Shown here: positions 24,842-33,146 of the stretch, piece by piece | Layout of the letters: every line of letters begins with the position of its first letter | How positions within the stretch are numbered: position 1 is the stretch's first letter | Source: Salinibacterium sp. NK8237 | Lineage (GTDB): Bacteria; Actinomycetota; Actinomycetes; Actinomycetales; Microbacteriaceae | DNA: 64,000 nucleotides | Assembly (NCBI RefSeq): GCF_015864955.1 | Contig: NZ_JADYWE010000002.1 | Span: 66,326 to 130,325, forward strand | Direction: 5' to 3' | The notes under the pieces: generated by a model | Database searches by the model: none | What the model was told of the DNA's origin: nothing | The model's input: only the letters and a program-made list of their open reading frames with translations | Made by a program: the position numbers and the translations under genes

Positions 24842-25978
24842 GTGAATCTATCTACTCCGCCCGAGAGTCCATCGTTTCGTCGCCGGCTCGCTCAGTTTGT
24901 TGACTCAGCCCTCGTTCAAAATTTCGTGCTCGCGGTCATCGTGATCAACGCCGTCATTATCGCGTTGATGACCGCAGCAGAACAGGGAACAGCGGCCTTC
25001 GACGTCTTGCACGCTCTCGACTCGATTGCTCTCGTAGTCTTTGTCATTGAGTTGGTTCTCAAGCTTGTTGCCTACGGACCGAAGCGTTTCTTCACCGACG
25101 GCTGGTCTGTCTTCGATTTCATTGTTGTGGGCATTGCCCTTGTGCCCAGTGCTGGACCACTTTCGGTTCTTCGTGCGCTCCGAGTGCTCCGTATTTTGCG
25201 AGTGATCAAGTTCATGCCGCAGGTGCGGATGGTCGTTGAAGCCCTCATCCGTTCATTTCCGGGCATCGGCGCAATCGCCCTGCTGATGTCTCTCGTCTTC
25301 TTTGTAGCTTCGGTGATGTCGACGGAACTGTTCGGCGATCAGTTCCCGGAGTGGTTCGGCAGTATCGGAAAGTCGACGTATTCGCTCTTTCAGATCATGA
25401 CCCTCGAAAGCTGGTCGATGGGGATCGTGCGCCCGATCATGGAAGTGATGCCGTTGGCGTGGCTGTTCTTCGTGCCGTTCATCCTGATCGCCGCGTTCAT
25501 CACCCTGAACTTGTTTATTGCCGTCATCGTCGACACGATGTCATCGCTGCGTGTTGAGCGCGAAGAGGCAGATCATGCCGAACAAGAACGTCTCGCTCCC
25601 GCGGTGCAGCTGCAACTGAGCGAAGAGGAACACACGCTGGTGTCGAACGGCCTCAATCGGATGCTGGTGCCCTCGGTGGCGCAGCCAGAATTGTTGCGGA
25701 TGTGGGGCGTCGAGACCCCCGACGCGTTGCACGAGGATATTCAGCGGCTTCAGCTCGCACTCGCCGCTAATCACGAGCATTCGCCCGCCGATTGGGCGCG
25801 GATGCTGTTCGCCACTGATCTCGCACTGGTGAGGGGCCCGTCGCTTGGCTCTACTTCCGCCGAACGGGACGCCCAGGCCAACAAGGCTCTGGCGCTTTCG
25901 CGCTCTCTTCGAGCACGGTTCGATGAACATGCGACGTCAGCGCCGGTCGTGAACTCGGCCGTCAACGCCGCGGTGTGA
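24842..25978 (+). CDS. Bacterial voltage-gated sodium channel (NaChBac/NavAb family)
   Basis: Six-transmembrane channel subunit expected to form a homotetramer conducting Na+. The voltage sensor is complete: E70 in S2, D92 in S3, and S4 charges R111, R114, R117, R120 and K123 spaced every third residue. The selectivity filter TLESWSMG (187-194) matches the NavAb filter as I recall it, and TIVRP-like flank IVRPIMEV follows. S6 is FILIAAFITLNLFIAVIVD. The C-terminal tail after S6 is about 147 residues, longer than the short coiled-coil tail of known BacNav channels. GTG 24842 is taken as start; an upstream frame to 24815 lies in the terminator. Few such channels are reported from actinobacteria, to my knowledge. 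Confidence 0.93.
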   Translation: MNLSTPPESPSFRRRLAQFVDSALVQNFVLAVIVINAVIIALMTAAEQGTAAFDVLHALDSIALVVFVIELVLKLVAYGPKRFFTDGWSVFDFIVVGIALVPSAGPLSVLRALRVLRILRVIKFMPQVRMVVEALIRSFPGIGAIALLMSLVFFVASVMSTELFGDQFPEWFGSIGKSTYSLFQIMTLESWSMGIVRPIMEVMPLAWLFFVPFILIAAFITLNLFIAVIVDTMSSLRVEREEADHAEQERLAPAVQLQLSEEEHTLVSNGLNRMLVPSVAQPELLRMWGVETPDALHEDIQRLQLALAANHEHSPADWARMLFATDLALVRGPSLGSTSAERDAQANKALALSRSLRARFDEHATSAPVVNSAVNAAV

Positions 25979-25998
25979 CCGAGCACACTGTGAAAGCG

Positions 25999-26121
25999 TC
26001 AGGCTGAGAGCTCGTACGCCCTGATGTAATCGAGGCGGTACTCCTGCGGCTGCCTGATGGTGTCGGAGAGCTCGCCGGACTGCGGCCAACCGGCATCGGA
26101 AAGGTCCTCGCCTGCCGCACC
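25999..26121 (-). pseudogene. Possible remnant of a secreted glycoside hydrolase C-terminus
   Basis: Reading leftward, a 40-codon frame from just after an in-frame TAG (26122-26124) to TGA at 25999 encodes a segment ending QEYRLDYIRAYELSA. The last residues resemble the terminal beta-strand of GH16-type beta-glucanases (VDYVRVY). No start or upstream domain exists, since the suhB gene begins at 26135. I read it as the 3' scar of a deleted gene; it may equally be chance. Confidence 0.3.
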
Positions 26122-26134
26122 CTAGGCTTAACGC

Positions 26135-26935
26135 ATGGCTCACGGCGAACTCCTAGACCTTGCTCGTTCTGTTGCGACGCAGGCGGCCGAGCTCGCCGCT
26201 CGCCGCCGCATCGAAGGCGTAACCGTCGCAGATCGCAAAACTTCGTCAGTGGATGTCGTCACCTACGCCGACCGGGAAAGCGAAGAACTCATCCGCAGCC
26301 TGATTGCCGCTGCACGCCCCCATGACGGATTCTTGGGCGAAGAGGGCGAAGCAAACACCGGCACGAGTGGACTGACCTGGGTCGTCGATCCCATCGACGG
26401 GACCGTGAACTACCTCTACGGCATCCCGCACTACGCCATCAGCGTTGCCGTCGTCGAAGGTGACCCCGATCCTTCAACGTGGCGGGCGCTCGCCGGAGCT
26501 GTTGTGAATCTTGGCGCGCGCGAGACGTATGCCGCCACCGCCGGCGGAGGGTCATTCCTCAACGGGCAACGACTCCAAGTGGCCGAATCGGTAGACCTCT
26601 CGCAGGCGCTGGTAGCGACCGGGTTCTCCTATTTGCAGGAATTGCGCGTCAAGCAGGGGCGAGTAGTTGCCGGGCTGCTGCCACAGGTTCGCGACATTCG
26701 CAGAATGGGCACCGCATCCCTCGACCTGTGCATGGTGGCGGCGGGGCGCGTGAACGCGTACTACGAAGAAAGCCTGAACCCGTGGGACCACGCGGCCGGT
26801 GCGCTCATTGCTCGTGAGGCCGGCGCCACGGTGAAAGGCCGGGGGACTCAGGCTGAAGGAAAGGACTTCATCTTGGCGGCGGCACCAGCCGTTGCCCAGA
26901 AACTTGAGGCAGTATTAACGCAGCTAGACGCGTGA
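26135..26935 (+). CDS. Inositol monophosphatase family protein (SuhB-like)
   Basis: Mg-dependent sugar or inositol phosphatase in the cytoplasm. The metal-binding motifs are complete: FLGEEGEA (first Glu region), WVVDPIDGTVNYLYGIPHYAISVAV (DPIDGT), and the C-terminal SLNPWDHAAGALIAREAGA. 266 aa is the family length. In actinobacteria such enzymes act on inositol-phosphate for phosphatidylinositol/mycothiol or on histidinol-phosphate; which applies here cannot be told. ATG 26135; monocistronic. Confidence 0.92.
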   Translation: MAHGELLDLARSVATQAAELAARRRIEGVTVADRKTSSVDVVTYADRESEELIRSLIAAARPHDGFLGEEGEANTGTSGLTWVVDPIDGTVNYLYGIPHYAISVAVVEGDPDPSTWRALAGAVVNLGARETYAATAGGGSFLNGQRLQVAESVDLSQALVATGFSYLQELRVKQGRVVAGLLPQVRDIRRMGTASLDLCMVAAGRVNAYYEESLNPWDHAAGALIAREAGATVKGRGTQAEGKDFILAAAPAVAQKLEAVLTQLDA

Positions 26936-27000
26936 ATTAGACCACTTTTAAAAGGTGTGGCGACTAGACCACTTGCGCGCTAAACTTTACCGATCTGTTA

Positions 27001-27081
27001 CCCGCGTGCAACCCGTACGCACGTGGGGAAAACCCGAATTACGCATTCACACCTAGCAGGTGAATAACGTGGAGGAGAAAT
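27001..27081 (+). promoter_or_regulatory. Structured 5' leader of the M23 peptidase gene; candidate c-di-AMP (ydaO-type) riboswitch
   Basis: Two hairpins are visible: CCCGCGTGC (27001-27009) with GCACGTGGG (27019-27027), and ATTCAC/CT (27045-27054) with AGGTGAAT (27058-27065) around an AGC loop. Between them is GGGGAAAACCCGAATTACGC, which recalls the conserved GGGGAACCGAATCCG stretch of ydaO leaders. Such riboswitches commonly precede cell-wall hydrolase genes in actinobacteria. A GGAGGAG ribosome site follows. Assignment is by eye only. Confidence 0.4.
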
Positions 27082-27147
27082 ATGTCACTGAAGTGCGCCA
27101 GCGCCGCAGCGACTTTCTCCTCCCGTCACGCCGGTCTCGCTCTATGA
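27082..27147 (+). CDS. 21-codon leader ORF coupled to the M23 peptidase gene
   Basis: ATG 27082 has a near-ideal ribosome site (GGAGGAG, 27070-27077 region, 5 nt upstream) and encodes 21 residues beginning MSLKCASAA. Its TGA (27145-27147) overlaps the ATG of the peptidase gene (27144) in the ATGA arrangement, so ribosomes finishing the leader can restart on the main gene. The main frame is also open back to GTG 27060, so the leader could instead be an accidental frame. Confidence 0.5.
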   Translation: MSLKCASAAATFSSRHAGLAL

Positions 27148-28811
27148 GCCGCGATCACCTGATCCCACAGCAACCGGGAACCACGGGCAACGCTCCTCTC
27201 ACGCGCAAGCAATTACGCGAACTCGAACGCACCACTCAGCTCGAGTCGAAGCAGAAGAGCAACTCCAAGCCTAGAAAGGCAGCGAAACAGCGCAGCGTGA
27301 AGCAGTCCGCTTCGAATCAGCCGGTGGAGGCGCCGACTGATTCCGTACTCGCGGACTTGTTTACTCCACCCTCGGCGACAAAAACACCAGCCACACAAGC
27401 TCCCGCTGTCGTGCAGGCGCCGGCTGTCGTAGAGTCGCCAGTTGTCGCGCAAGCGCCAGTAGTCGTACAGGCACCAGCAGTCGCGCAAGCTCCCGCCGTC
27501 GTGCAAGCGCCAACTGTAGAAGTGGCCGCTGTCGTCGTCGAAGCCGCCGCTGTCGTGGCTGTCGCCCCCACCGCTTCCGTTGCCGCTGCCGCAGTGCCAG
27601 CGGTCAACGAGGCACTTCCGAGTCGGCGCTCAATGCGTGCACAGCAAGCGAAGACAGACACGGTGCCGGCGATCCCGCTAGCGCCCACTACCGTATCGAC
27701 ATCACTGGTCGGAGCTATCACGCCAGCAGCCGGAGCGCCGACGGTTTCTGAGCGGCTCTTCACTGCGCCGATCGCGACCGTGCCCGCATCCACCGCTTCG
27801 TTGGCTTCGGATGTTGCGACTCAGCACACGGCAGACGACGAACCACTCGGCTTCTTCGGGCTCACCCCTGAAACAGCAACGGCTGCACCATCCGCCTCAG
27901 CTGGCGCTGTCGTACATCTCGCGGAAGGCCAGCCGAAGAGGAAGCGTGCGAAGTCAGGCAGCGCCGCCACGAGTGCTCGCGCACCCAAGTCGACGAAGGC
28001 TGCAACCGCTCCTGCCTCACGTGCGCCACGTGGCTCCGCCGTGAAGTCGAAGCGCGTGTGGGTTTCATCGGCGGCGTTTGCGCCCAATGGTTCACCCCGC
28101 CGCCGCACGAAGGCTGCGGCATCCAAAGCCCTGTCGCTCGTCGCCATGCTCTTTGCCGGTGCGATTCTCGTGGGCGTCTCAGTGCCCTCAAACGCATTCG
28201 TCAATGAGAATTCGGTGGCCATTGCGGCGATCGCTCCTGAGGGAGATCTTGCCGCCGTCGGTTCTGCCCGCACCGCCCAGTCTCTTGCCGTCTCTGACGA
28301 TGTGAGCAGCGGGGTCACTGCGCACGATGACCTCAAAGTCGTATCGTCGGCTGAAGTACTCGCATTGAAGTATGCCGGCGCCGACTACGAATACATTGCG
28401 ACCACTGGTTCAGTGCGGTGGCCGTTCCCGTACGAGGTTCCGATCACAGACGGATTCGGATACCGCGCGAGTGGATTCCACAAGGGAACAGACTTCGCAG
28501 CTGCCTCCGGAACCCCCATCTACGCGATCGCCGACGGCACGGTAGACCTCATTCAGTCTGACTGGTCGGGGTATGGCTATCACGCCGTCATCAGCCACGT
28601 CATCAACGGGCAACAAGTGCAAAGCTTGTATGCCCACATGATCACCGACTCCAGCGCTTTGGTCGTCGGCCAAGAGATTAAAGCCGGTGACTTCATTGGC
28701 CTCGTTGGTGAAACTGGAATTGCCTACGGGGCACATTTGCACTTCGAAGTGCACCTCGATGGCGTTCCCGTAGACCCGTACGCCTGGCTCACCGCAAATG
28801 CTCTTGACTAA
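27144..28811 (+). CDS. Membrane-anchored or secreted M23 family peptidoglycan endopeptidase
   Basis: Zinc endopeptidase (LytM/lysostaphin fold) cutting peptidoglycan cross-links. The layout is: a long hydrophilic N-terminus rich in Ala/Pro/Val with repeated VVQAPA-type units (residues about 65-140), a basic patch, one hydrophobic segment (about 329-347, LSLVAMLFAGAILVGVSV), then the M23 domain. Zinc ligands are in FHKGTDFAAASGTPIYAIADGTV and the HLHFEV motif near residue 530. The single membrane helix after about 330 cytoplasmic-looking residues suggests a type II anchor or late signal. I chose ATG 27144 because it overlaps the leader ORF; GTG 27060 or 27069 in the same frame are alternatives adding 28 or 25 residues. 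Confidence 0.88.
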   Translation: MSRDHLIPQQPGTTGNAPLTRKQLRELERTTQLESKQKSNSKPRKAAKQRSVKQSASNQPVEAPTDSVLADLFTPPSATKTPATQAPAVVQAPAVVESPVVAQAPVVVQAPAVAQAPAVVQAPTVEVAAVVVEAAAVVAVAPTASVAAAAVPAVNEALPSRRSMRAQQAKTDTVPAIPLAPTTVSTSLVGAITPAAGAPTVSERLFTAPIATVPASTASLASDVATQHTADDEPLGFFGLTPETATAAPSASAGAVVHLAEGQPKRKRAKSGSAATSARAPKSTKAATAPASRAPRGSAVKSKRVWVSSAAFAPNGSPRRRTKAAASKALSLVAMLFAGAILVGVSVPSNAFVNENSVAIAAIAPEGDLAAVGSARTAQSLAVSDDVSSGVTAHDDLKVVSSAEVLALKYAGADYEYIATTGSVRWPFPYEVPITDGFGYRASGFHKGTDFAAASGTPIYAIADGTVDLIQSDWSGYGYHAVISHVINGQQVQSLYAHMITDSSALVVGQEIKAGDFIGLVGETGIAYGAHLHFEVHLDGVPVDPYAWLTANALD

Positions 28812-28825
28812 ATGTATTCTCCGGC

Positions 28826-28844
28826 CGTTTTTGGGCCAAAAACG
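28826..28844. repeat. 19-bp AT-rich palindrome after the M23 gene
   Basis: CGTTTTTGG-G-CCAAAAACG has perfect 9-bp arms about a single central G, 15 bp after the peptidase stop and 67 bp before tRNA-Thr. The minimal loop makes it as likely to be a protein-binding site near the tRNA promoter as a terminator. Confidence 0.55.
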
Positions 28845-28910
28845 TACTTAGAGGCCTTAAACGGGTGCTAGTCTCTTACGGTGCCAATCGCGCGAAACGC
28901 GCTTTTGTGT

Positions 28911-28982
<72 letters not shown>

Positions 28983-29007
28983 CGCTTATCCAATAATTGG
29001 ATGATGC

Positions 29008-29084
29008 GGCTGAGTAGCTCAGTTGGTGAGAGCGCACGACTCATAATCGTGAGGTCGCGGGTTCGAATCCCGCCTCAGCTACCA
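29008..29084 (+). tRNA. tRNA-Met (anticodon CAT), elongator type
   Basis: Acceptor GGCTGAG (29008-29014) pairs with CTCAGCT (29074-29080) with a terminal G-U, followed by A and an encoded CCA. The anticodon arm CACGA-CTCATAA-TCGTG gives CAT (29042-29044). The anticodon stem lacks the three G-C pairs of initiator tRNA, so I call it elongator; a tRNA-Ile2 read by lysidine modification cannot be excluded. It forms a pair with tRNA-Thr, 25 bp upstream. Confidence 0.92.
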
Positions 29085-29090
29085 CCGAGG

Positions 29091-29112
29091 CCCCCGGAAT
29101 TCCGGGGGTTTT
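29091..29112 (+). terminator. Terminator after tRNA-Met
   Basis: CCCCCGGAATTCCGGGGG is a perfect 18-bp palindrome (29091-29108) followed by TTTT, 6 bp past the tRNA end: a classic intrinsic terminator for the tRNA pair. Confidence 0.93.
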
Positions 29113-29173
29113 GCAGTTAAGGGGCAGACCCTGGGCCTCTGCGCAGAGCCCGAAGCGGCGGTGCTTTTGGGAT

Positions 29174-29740
29174 CTAGCGCGGAAGCTGGTCTGACACTCG
29201 CACGACAACATCCACAGGTGCGTCTAGTGACGTGATGGCGAAGTCTGTGCCTAATTCGGTGGTGGAGAAATCTCCACCCATGAGCTGATCGGCACAGGGG
29301 CCCTCAAGCATGACTTGCTCCACGCCCGCGTTCTCGATAGTGAAAGTCACATCGCCATCACCGCGGCAGGCGAAGTAATACGAATAGGATCCGGGATCCA
29401 GTCGGGAATCAGTAGTTGTAAGGCTGCTACTTGAGTCGGGGCCGAGGTGAGTGACCACTCCCGAGAGGATGGGCTCGGAACCCAGGCTTGCGGTGATGTC
29501 GGCCACCCAGTTGTCCATATCGACCGCGTCATGGGGCTGCCCGGGCTCCACCGCAGACATCGCCTCGGACGTGGATGATGAAGACGGTGTCGGAGAAGAC
29601 GTGGCAGGGGAAGGCGCTGTTGGAGAAGACGAGGCCAGATCTGAGACGTCGCCGGCGGTGCAGCCCGTGTTTGACGCCAGAAGCAATGTGGCGATGCTGG
29701 ACGCGACAAGCAAATGTCTAGTCTTCTTCATGTTTGTCAT
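29174..29740 (-). CDS. Secreted lipoprotein of unknown function, 188 aa
   Basis: A lipoprotein signal (MKKTR, hydrophobic SSIATLLLA, lipobox SNTGC) is followed by a Ser/Thr/Pro-rich linker of about 35 residues (repeated SSPT) and a compact domain of about 130 residues with a likely disulfide pair (YYFACRGDGDVTF and EGPCADQLM). The linker suggests extension away from the membrane through the cell wall. I do not recognise the domain. ATG 29740; an internal ATG at 29731 is equally plausible and has an AGCAATGACAAAC context. Monocistronic. Confidence 0.75.
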   Translation of the reverse strand: MTNMKKTRHLLVASSIATLLLASNTGCTAGDVSDLASSSPTAPSPATSSPTPSSSSTSEAMSAVEPGQPHDAVDMDNWVADITASLGSEPILSGVVTHLGPDSSSSLTTTDSRLDPGSYSYYFACRGDGDVTFTIENAGVEQVMLEGPCADQLMGGDFSTTELGTDFAITSLDAPVDVVVRVSDQLPR

Positions 29741-29878
29741 TGCTCCACTTAATCACAAACGGGGCATCTCAACGGCGTTTTATTGGATGCCGTGGAAACC
29801 GCTCCTGTTAGGTTAAACGTCAATGCACAATTCATTCGGACGCGTGGTCTCGCGACCGCGAAACGCCAACCGAGGTCG

Positions 29879-30454
29879 ATGACTATGTTCGGCATCACAC
29901 GCCCACGATTGATGCGTGGGGCTTCTCTTCCTGCTCCTGTGGAAGCCCCGATCATCCACACAGAACGTCTCACGCTGCGGCCCTTTTCGATGGCCGACAG
30001 CGACCGCTGGTTTGAGATCCAATCTGACCCTCAAGTGCGGGCATTCACCTCGTGGCCGGAGCGGAATCGTGAAGAATCTCGCCGCCACCTGAAGAACCGC
30101 ACCCACCATGTGTTGCTGAAGCAGGCAGACGACTTTCTGGCGCTTGCGGTCGAACACGATGGCATCCTGATCGGTGATGTCTCGCTGCACCTCAGGTCTG
30201 TCGAAACAGTCACTCGCTCTGCTGAGATTAGTTGGATTCTGCACCCAGACGCTCAAGGGCACGGCTACGCGTTTGAGGCTGCCCACGCGATGCTGGAGCT
30301 GGCATTTACGCGCCTCGAAGCCCGAGTCATTTTCGCGCTCGTGCACCCCACGAACACTGCATCAGTGGCTCTGGCACAGAAGCTCGGCTTTACGCCATTC
30401 GATGGCAGCGATGGCGAAATTATCTTCGTCTCCACAGGGCTGCCCGCACAATAG
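29879..30454 (+). CDS. GNAT family N-acetyltransferase (RimJ-like)
   Basis: Acetyl-CoA-dependent N-acetyltransferase. Opening IIHTERLTLRPFSMADSDRWFEIQSDPQVRAFTSWP is typical of the RimJ/RimL branch; the acetyl-CoA loop is ISWILHPDAQGHGYAFEAAHAML, and HPTNTASVALAQKLGFTPF is the closing motif. Substrate unknown. Start is uncertain: ATG 29879 or 29885; the frame is open to 29783. A clearly related paralogue sits at 39698-40261, sharing the same opening and core motifs. Confidence 0.82.
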   Translation: MTMFGITRPRLMRGASLPAPVEAPIIHTERLTLRPFSMADSDRWFEIQSDPQVRAFTSWPERNREESRRHLKNRTHHVLLKQADDFLALAVEHDGILIGDVSLHLRSVETVTRSAEISWILHPDAQGHGYAFEAAHAMLELAFTRLEARVIFALVHPTNTASVALAQKLGFTPFDGSDGEIIFVSTGLPAQ

Positions 30455-30505
30455 CGCGCGGAGGCGATGAGGCTGCGGCCAGCGTGATCGCCTACTCTGA
30501 AGGTA

Positions 30506-30853
30506 ATGGATCCTTCCCTGCTCAGACAGTTCGTCGCCGCTGGGCGACTCCTTCACTTTGCCCACGCGGCCCGAGAGTGTGGTGTGCCACGCTCGAGCCT
30601 CATTGCGGCCGTCAGATCTCTGGAAGCACAGCTCGGCTATGAGTTGTTTGATAACACCGCGAGCACGACCCAACTCACGCCGAAAGGCGAAGCGTATCTT
30701 CTTGACGCCGAGAGGCAGTTAGAGAAGTCCGCGAAATCCGCTGCGCAGTCCGTCGCAAAACCGGGTGGCAAGGCGAAGGCATCCAAGGGCAGAGGTCGAG
30801 CGCCGGCAGCTAAAGGTAAGTCGACCCCTGGCCGCAGACGCCAAGCACGCTAG
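30506..30853 (+). CDS. Stand-alone LysR-type winged HTH with basic, histone-like tail
   Basis: Only the N-terminal DNA-binding domain of a LysR regulator is present (residues about 1-62: [46 protein letters not shown], with the usual TPKGEAYL wing). There is no effector domain. From residue 75 the chain is Lys/Arg/Ala/Gly-rich ([21 protein letters not shown]), like actinobacterial histone-like proteins. At 115 aa it ends naturally, overlapping the convergent xylA end by 4 bp. It may bind DNA broadly rather than sense a ligand; this is inference. Confidence 0.8.
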   Translation: MDPSLLRQFVAAGRLLHFAHAARECGVPRSSLIAAVRSLEAQLGYELFDNTASTTQLTPKGEAYLLDAERQLEKSAKSAAQSVAKPGGKAKASKGRGRAPAAKGKSTPGRRRQAR

Positions 30854-32046
30854 CCGCGGGCACCCATGAGGTGTTCCATGGCGAGCTGCTGGAGACGCAC
30901 GAAGCCGAAGCCTTCGCCGTCGAAGAAGCGCTCAGGCTTGAAGTCTTCGAACGAGGCGCGGTCGGCGAGGAACTCGTCGTACGACTCACCTTCGCCGAGT
31001 GTGGGAACACTGAGCTCTGCAACCTTGGCGGCAGCGAGAGCTTGCTGCACCTCGGGATCGGCGCGGAAAGCCGCAGCGCGCTCTTTGAGCATCAGGTACA
31101 TGCTCATGTTGGCCTGAACCGATTCCCAGACGCCGGTGCTGTCTTCGGTGCGCGACGGCTTGAAGTCGAAGTGGCGCGGACCGTTGTACGACGGGATGCC
31201 GCCGGGGCCACCATTTTCGAGAAGGTCGACGAGCGAGAACGCATTCTGCAGGTCACCGTGACCGAAGACGAGGTCTTGGTCGTACTTGATGCCACGCTGC
31301 CCGTTGAGGTCGATGTGGAACAGCTTGTTGGCGTGCAGAGCCTGAGCGATACCGTGGGTGAAGTTGAGGCCAGCCATCTGCTCGTGCCCCGTCTCGGGGT
31401 TCACGCCGACCAGCTCGGGGCGCTCGAGGGTGGCGATGAAGGCCATCGCGTGACCAAGAGTCGGCAACAGGATGTCGCCGCGAGGCTCGTTCGGCTTGGG
31501 CTCGATCGCGAACTTGATGTCGTATCCCTTGTCGGTGACATAGTCGCCGAGCAGGTTCACGGCCTCGCGGTAGCGGTCGAGAGCGGCACCGATGTCTTTA
31601 GCGGAGTCGTACTCGCTGCCTTCGCGGCCACCCCACATGACGAAAGTTTTTGCTCCAAGCTCGGCGGCGAGGTCAAGGTTGCGCATGACCTTGCGCAGCG
31701 CGAAGCGGCGAACGCCACGGTCGTTAGAGGTGAAGCCGCCATCCTTGAAGACGGGGTGGCTAAAGAGGTTAGTCGTCACCATGGGAATCACGATGCCGGT
31801 GTCGGCCATCGCCTTCTGAAGGCGGTCGATTTCGTGCTGGCGTTCGGCATCCGTCGCCTCGAAGGGGAAGAGGTCGTCGTCGTGGAACGTCATGCCCCAG
31901 GCGCCGAGCTCCGAGAGCTTGTTGACGGCGAAGACGGTGTCGACCGGGGCGCGAGTCGGCCCACCGAATGGGTCAGCTGCGGTCCATCCGAAGGTCCACA
32001 GACCGAACGAGAACTTGTCGTCGCGAGTGGGGGTAGGTACGGACAT
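30850..32046 (-). CDS. xylA: Xylose isomerase
   Basis: Interconverts D-xylose and D-xylulose (also glucose/fructose) with two divalent metals. Recognised by [15 protein letters not shown] near the start, [16 protein letters not shown] (catalytic His), [34 protein letters not shown] (metal ligands) and [23 protein letters not shown]. At 398 aa it is the short, actinobacterial class. ATG 32046 follows GGAGTAAT. It is the distal gene of a leftward unit with the ABC permease (47-bp gap). No xylulokinase gene is in the window. Confidence 0.96.
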   Translation of the reverse strand: MSVPTPTRDDKFSFGLWTFGWTAADPFGGPTRAPVDTVFAVNKLSELGAWGMTFHDDDLFPFEATDAERQHEIDRLQKAMADTGIVIPMVTTNLFSHPVFKDGGFTSNDRGVRRFALRKVMRNLDLAAELGAKTFVMWGGREGSEYDSAKDIGAALDRYREAVNLLGDYVTDKGYDIKFAIEPKPNEPRGDILLPTLGHAMAFIATLERPELVGVNPETGHEQMAGLNFTHGIAQALHANKLFHIDLNGQRGIKYDQDLVFGHGDLQNAFSLVDLLENGGPGGIPSYNGPRHFDFKPSRTEDSTGVWESVQANMSMYLMLKERAAAFRADPEVQQALAAAKVAELSVPTLGEGESYDEFLADRASFEDFKPERFFDGEGFGFVRLQQLAMEHLMGARG

Positions 32047-32093
32047 GATTACTCCTTGAATAGTGGTGACGAGTGGGAAGAACGGGGATGCGG

Positions 32094-33146
32094 CTAGCGT
32101 TTGTTTCGCGCGGCGAAGCGTTGCTGCAGTAGCACGGCGAGCACGATGATGACGCCCTTGGCGACGGCTTGCACCGAGGTGTTGAGGTTGTTCTGGGTGA
32201 AGACGTTCGTGAGCGTTGCGAAGATCAGCACGCCGAAGACGGTGCCGACGATCGTGCCGCGGCCACCAATCAGCAGGGTGCCTCCAACCACGACGGCGGC
32301 AATAGCGTCGAGTTCATACAGCGTGCCGTGCGTTGAGGTGCCGGCGGTGGTGCGTCCGAGGATCATGACGGCAGCGATGCCCGCTGTCATGCCGGCAATC
32401 GCGTAGAGGTAGACGGTGTGGCGCTTGACCTTGAGGCCAGCGAGACGCGCAGCCTCACGGTTGCCGCCAATCGCGATCGTGCGGCGACCGAACGTGGTGC
32501 GGTTGAGCAGGATCCAGCCGAGTGCCGCAACCACGATGAAGATCCAAATCAGGATGGGGATGCCCAGAAAATCAGCGCGGAAGACTTCAATGAATTCCTG
32601 CGATTTCACGATTTGAGTTGACCGGTTGGAGAAGATCTCTGCGAATCCACGGGCCGCTACGAGCATCGCCAGAGTGGCCATGAACGCGACAACGTTGCCA
32701 TAGGAGATCACGATTCCGTTGACGATGCCGGCGAGGGTGCCGACCAGAATGGCGACGACCACCATTACAATCCACGACGTCTGCTCGGCGAAGGTCTGGA
32801 TCACTGAGAGCGTCGAAATCACGCTCGCGAGACCCATGACGGAACCAACCGAAAGGTCGATGCCGCCACCGATGATCACGAACGTCATGCCGATGCTGAG
32901 CACGCCGATAATCGACGCGAACCGGATGATGGTGAGAATGTTCTCAAAGTTGGTGAACCGTTCGCCGGCGGTGAGGGCTCCAATCGCGAACAGCACGAGA
33001 AGGGCGATGACGAGCCCGAGGTTGCGGCCGGCGCTGCTGGACATGACACGCGAGAACCAACTGCGGCTGCTCGGGGTCACGATGTCGGTGGATTCCGTGG
33101 CCGGGTTGGGGTGCTCGGCTGAGGGAACGGTGGGCTGCTCGCTCAC
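32094..33146 (-). CDS. Sugar ABC transporter permease, RbsC/XylH family
   Basis: Membrane subunit of a CUT2-type sugar importer. Eight to ten hydrophobic segments are visible, with the family stretches [27 protein letters not shown] and [33 protein letters not shown]. About 50 hydrophilic residues precede the first helix. Its start overlaps the ATPase stop by 4 bp. Placed next to xylA, so pentose import is the best guess; the CUT2 permease itself does not reveal the sugar. Confidence 0.92.
   Translation of the reverse strand: MSEQPTVPSAEHPNPATESTDIVTPSSRSWFSRVMSSSAGRNLGLVIALLVLFAIGALTAGERFTNFENILTIIRFASIIGVLSIGMTFVIIGGGIDLSVGSVMGLASVISTLSVIQTFAEQTSWIVMVVVAILVGTLAGIVNGIVISYGNVVAFMATLAMLVAARGFAEIFSNRSTQIVKSQEFIEVFRADFLGIPILIWIFIVVAALGWILLNRTTFGRRTIAIGGNREAARLAGLKVKRHTVYLYAIAGMTAGIAAVMILGRTTAGTSTHGTLYELDAIAAVVVGGTLLIGGRGTIVGTVFGVLIFATLTNVFTQNNLNTSVQAVAKGVIIVLAVLLQQRFAARNKR

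Noticed and set aside
27206..28040. Repeats in the M23 gene resembling a CRISPR or minisatellite
   Set aside because: The repeated units are coding VVQAPA-type peptides of irregular length without uniform spacers; no CRISPR array is present in the window.
29008..29084. tRNA-Met as the initiator tRNA
   Set aside because: The anticodon stem is CACGA/TCGTG without three consecutive G-C pairs, and the first acceptor pair is G-U rather than the mismatch typical of initiators.
30871..32097. 408-codon rightward frame opposite xylA
   Set aside because: Complements the xylose isomerase exactly in length and lacks any family motif.
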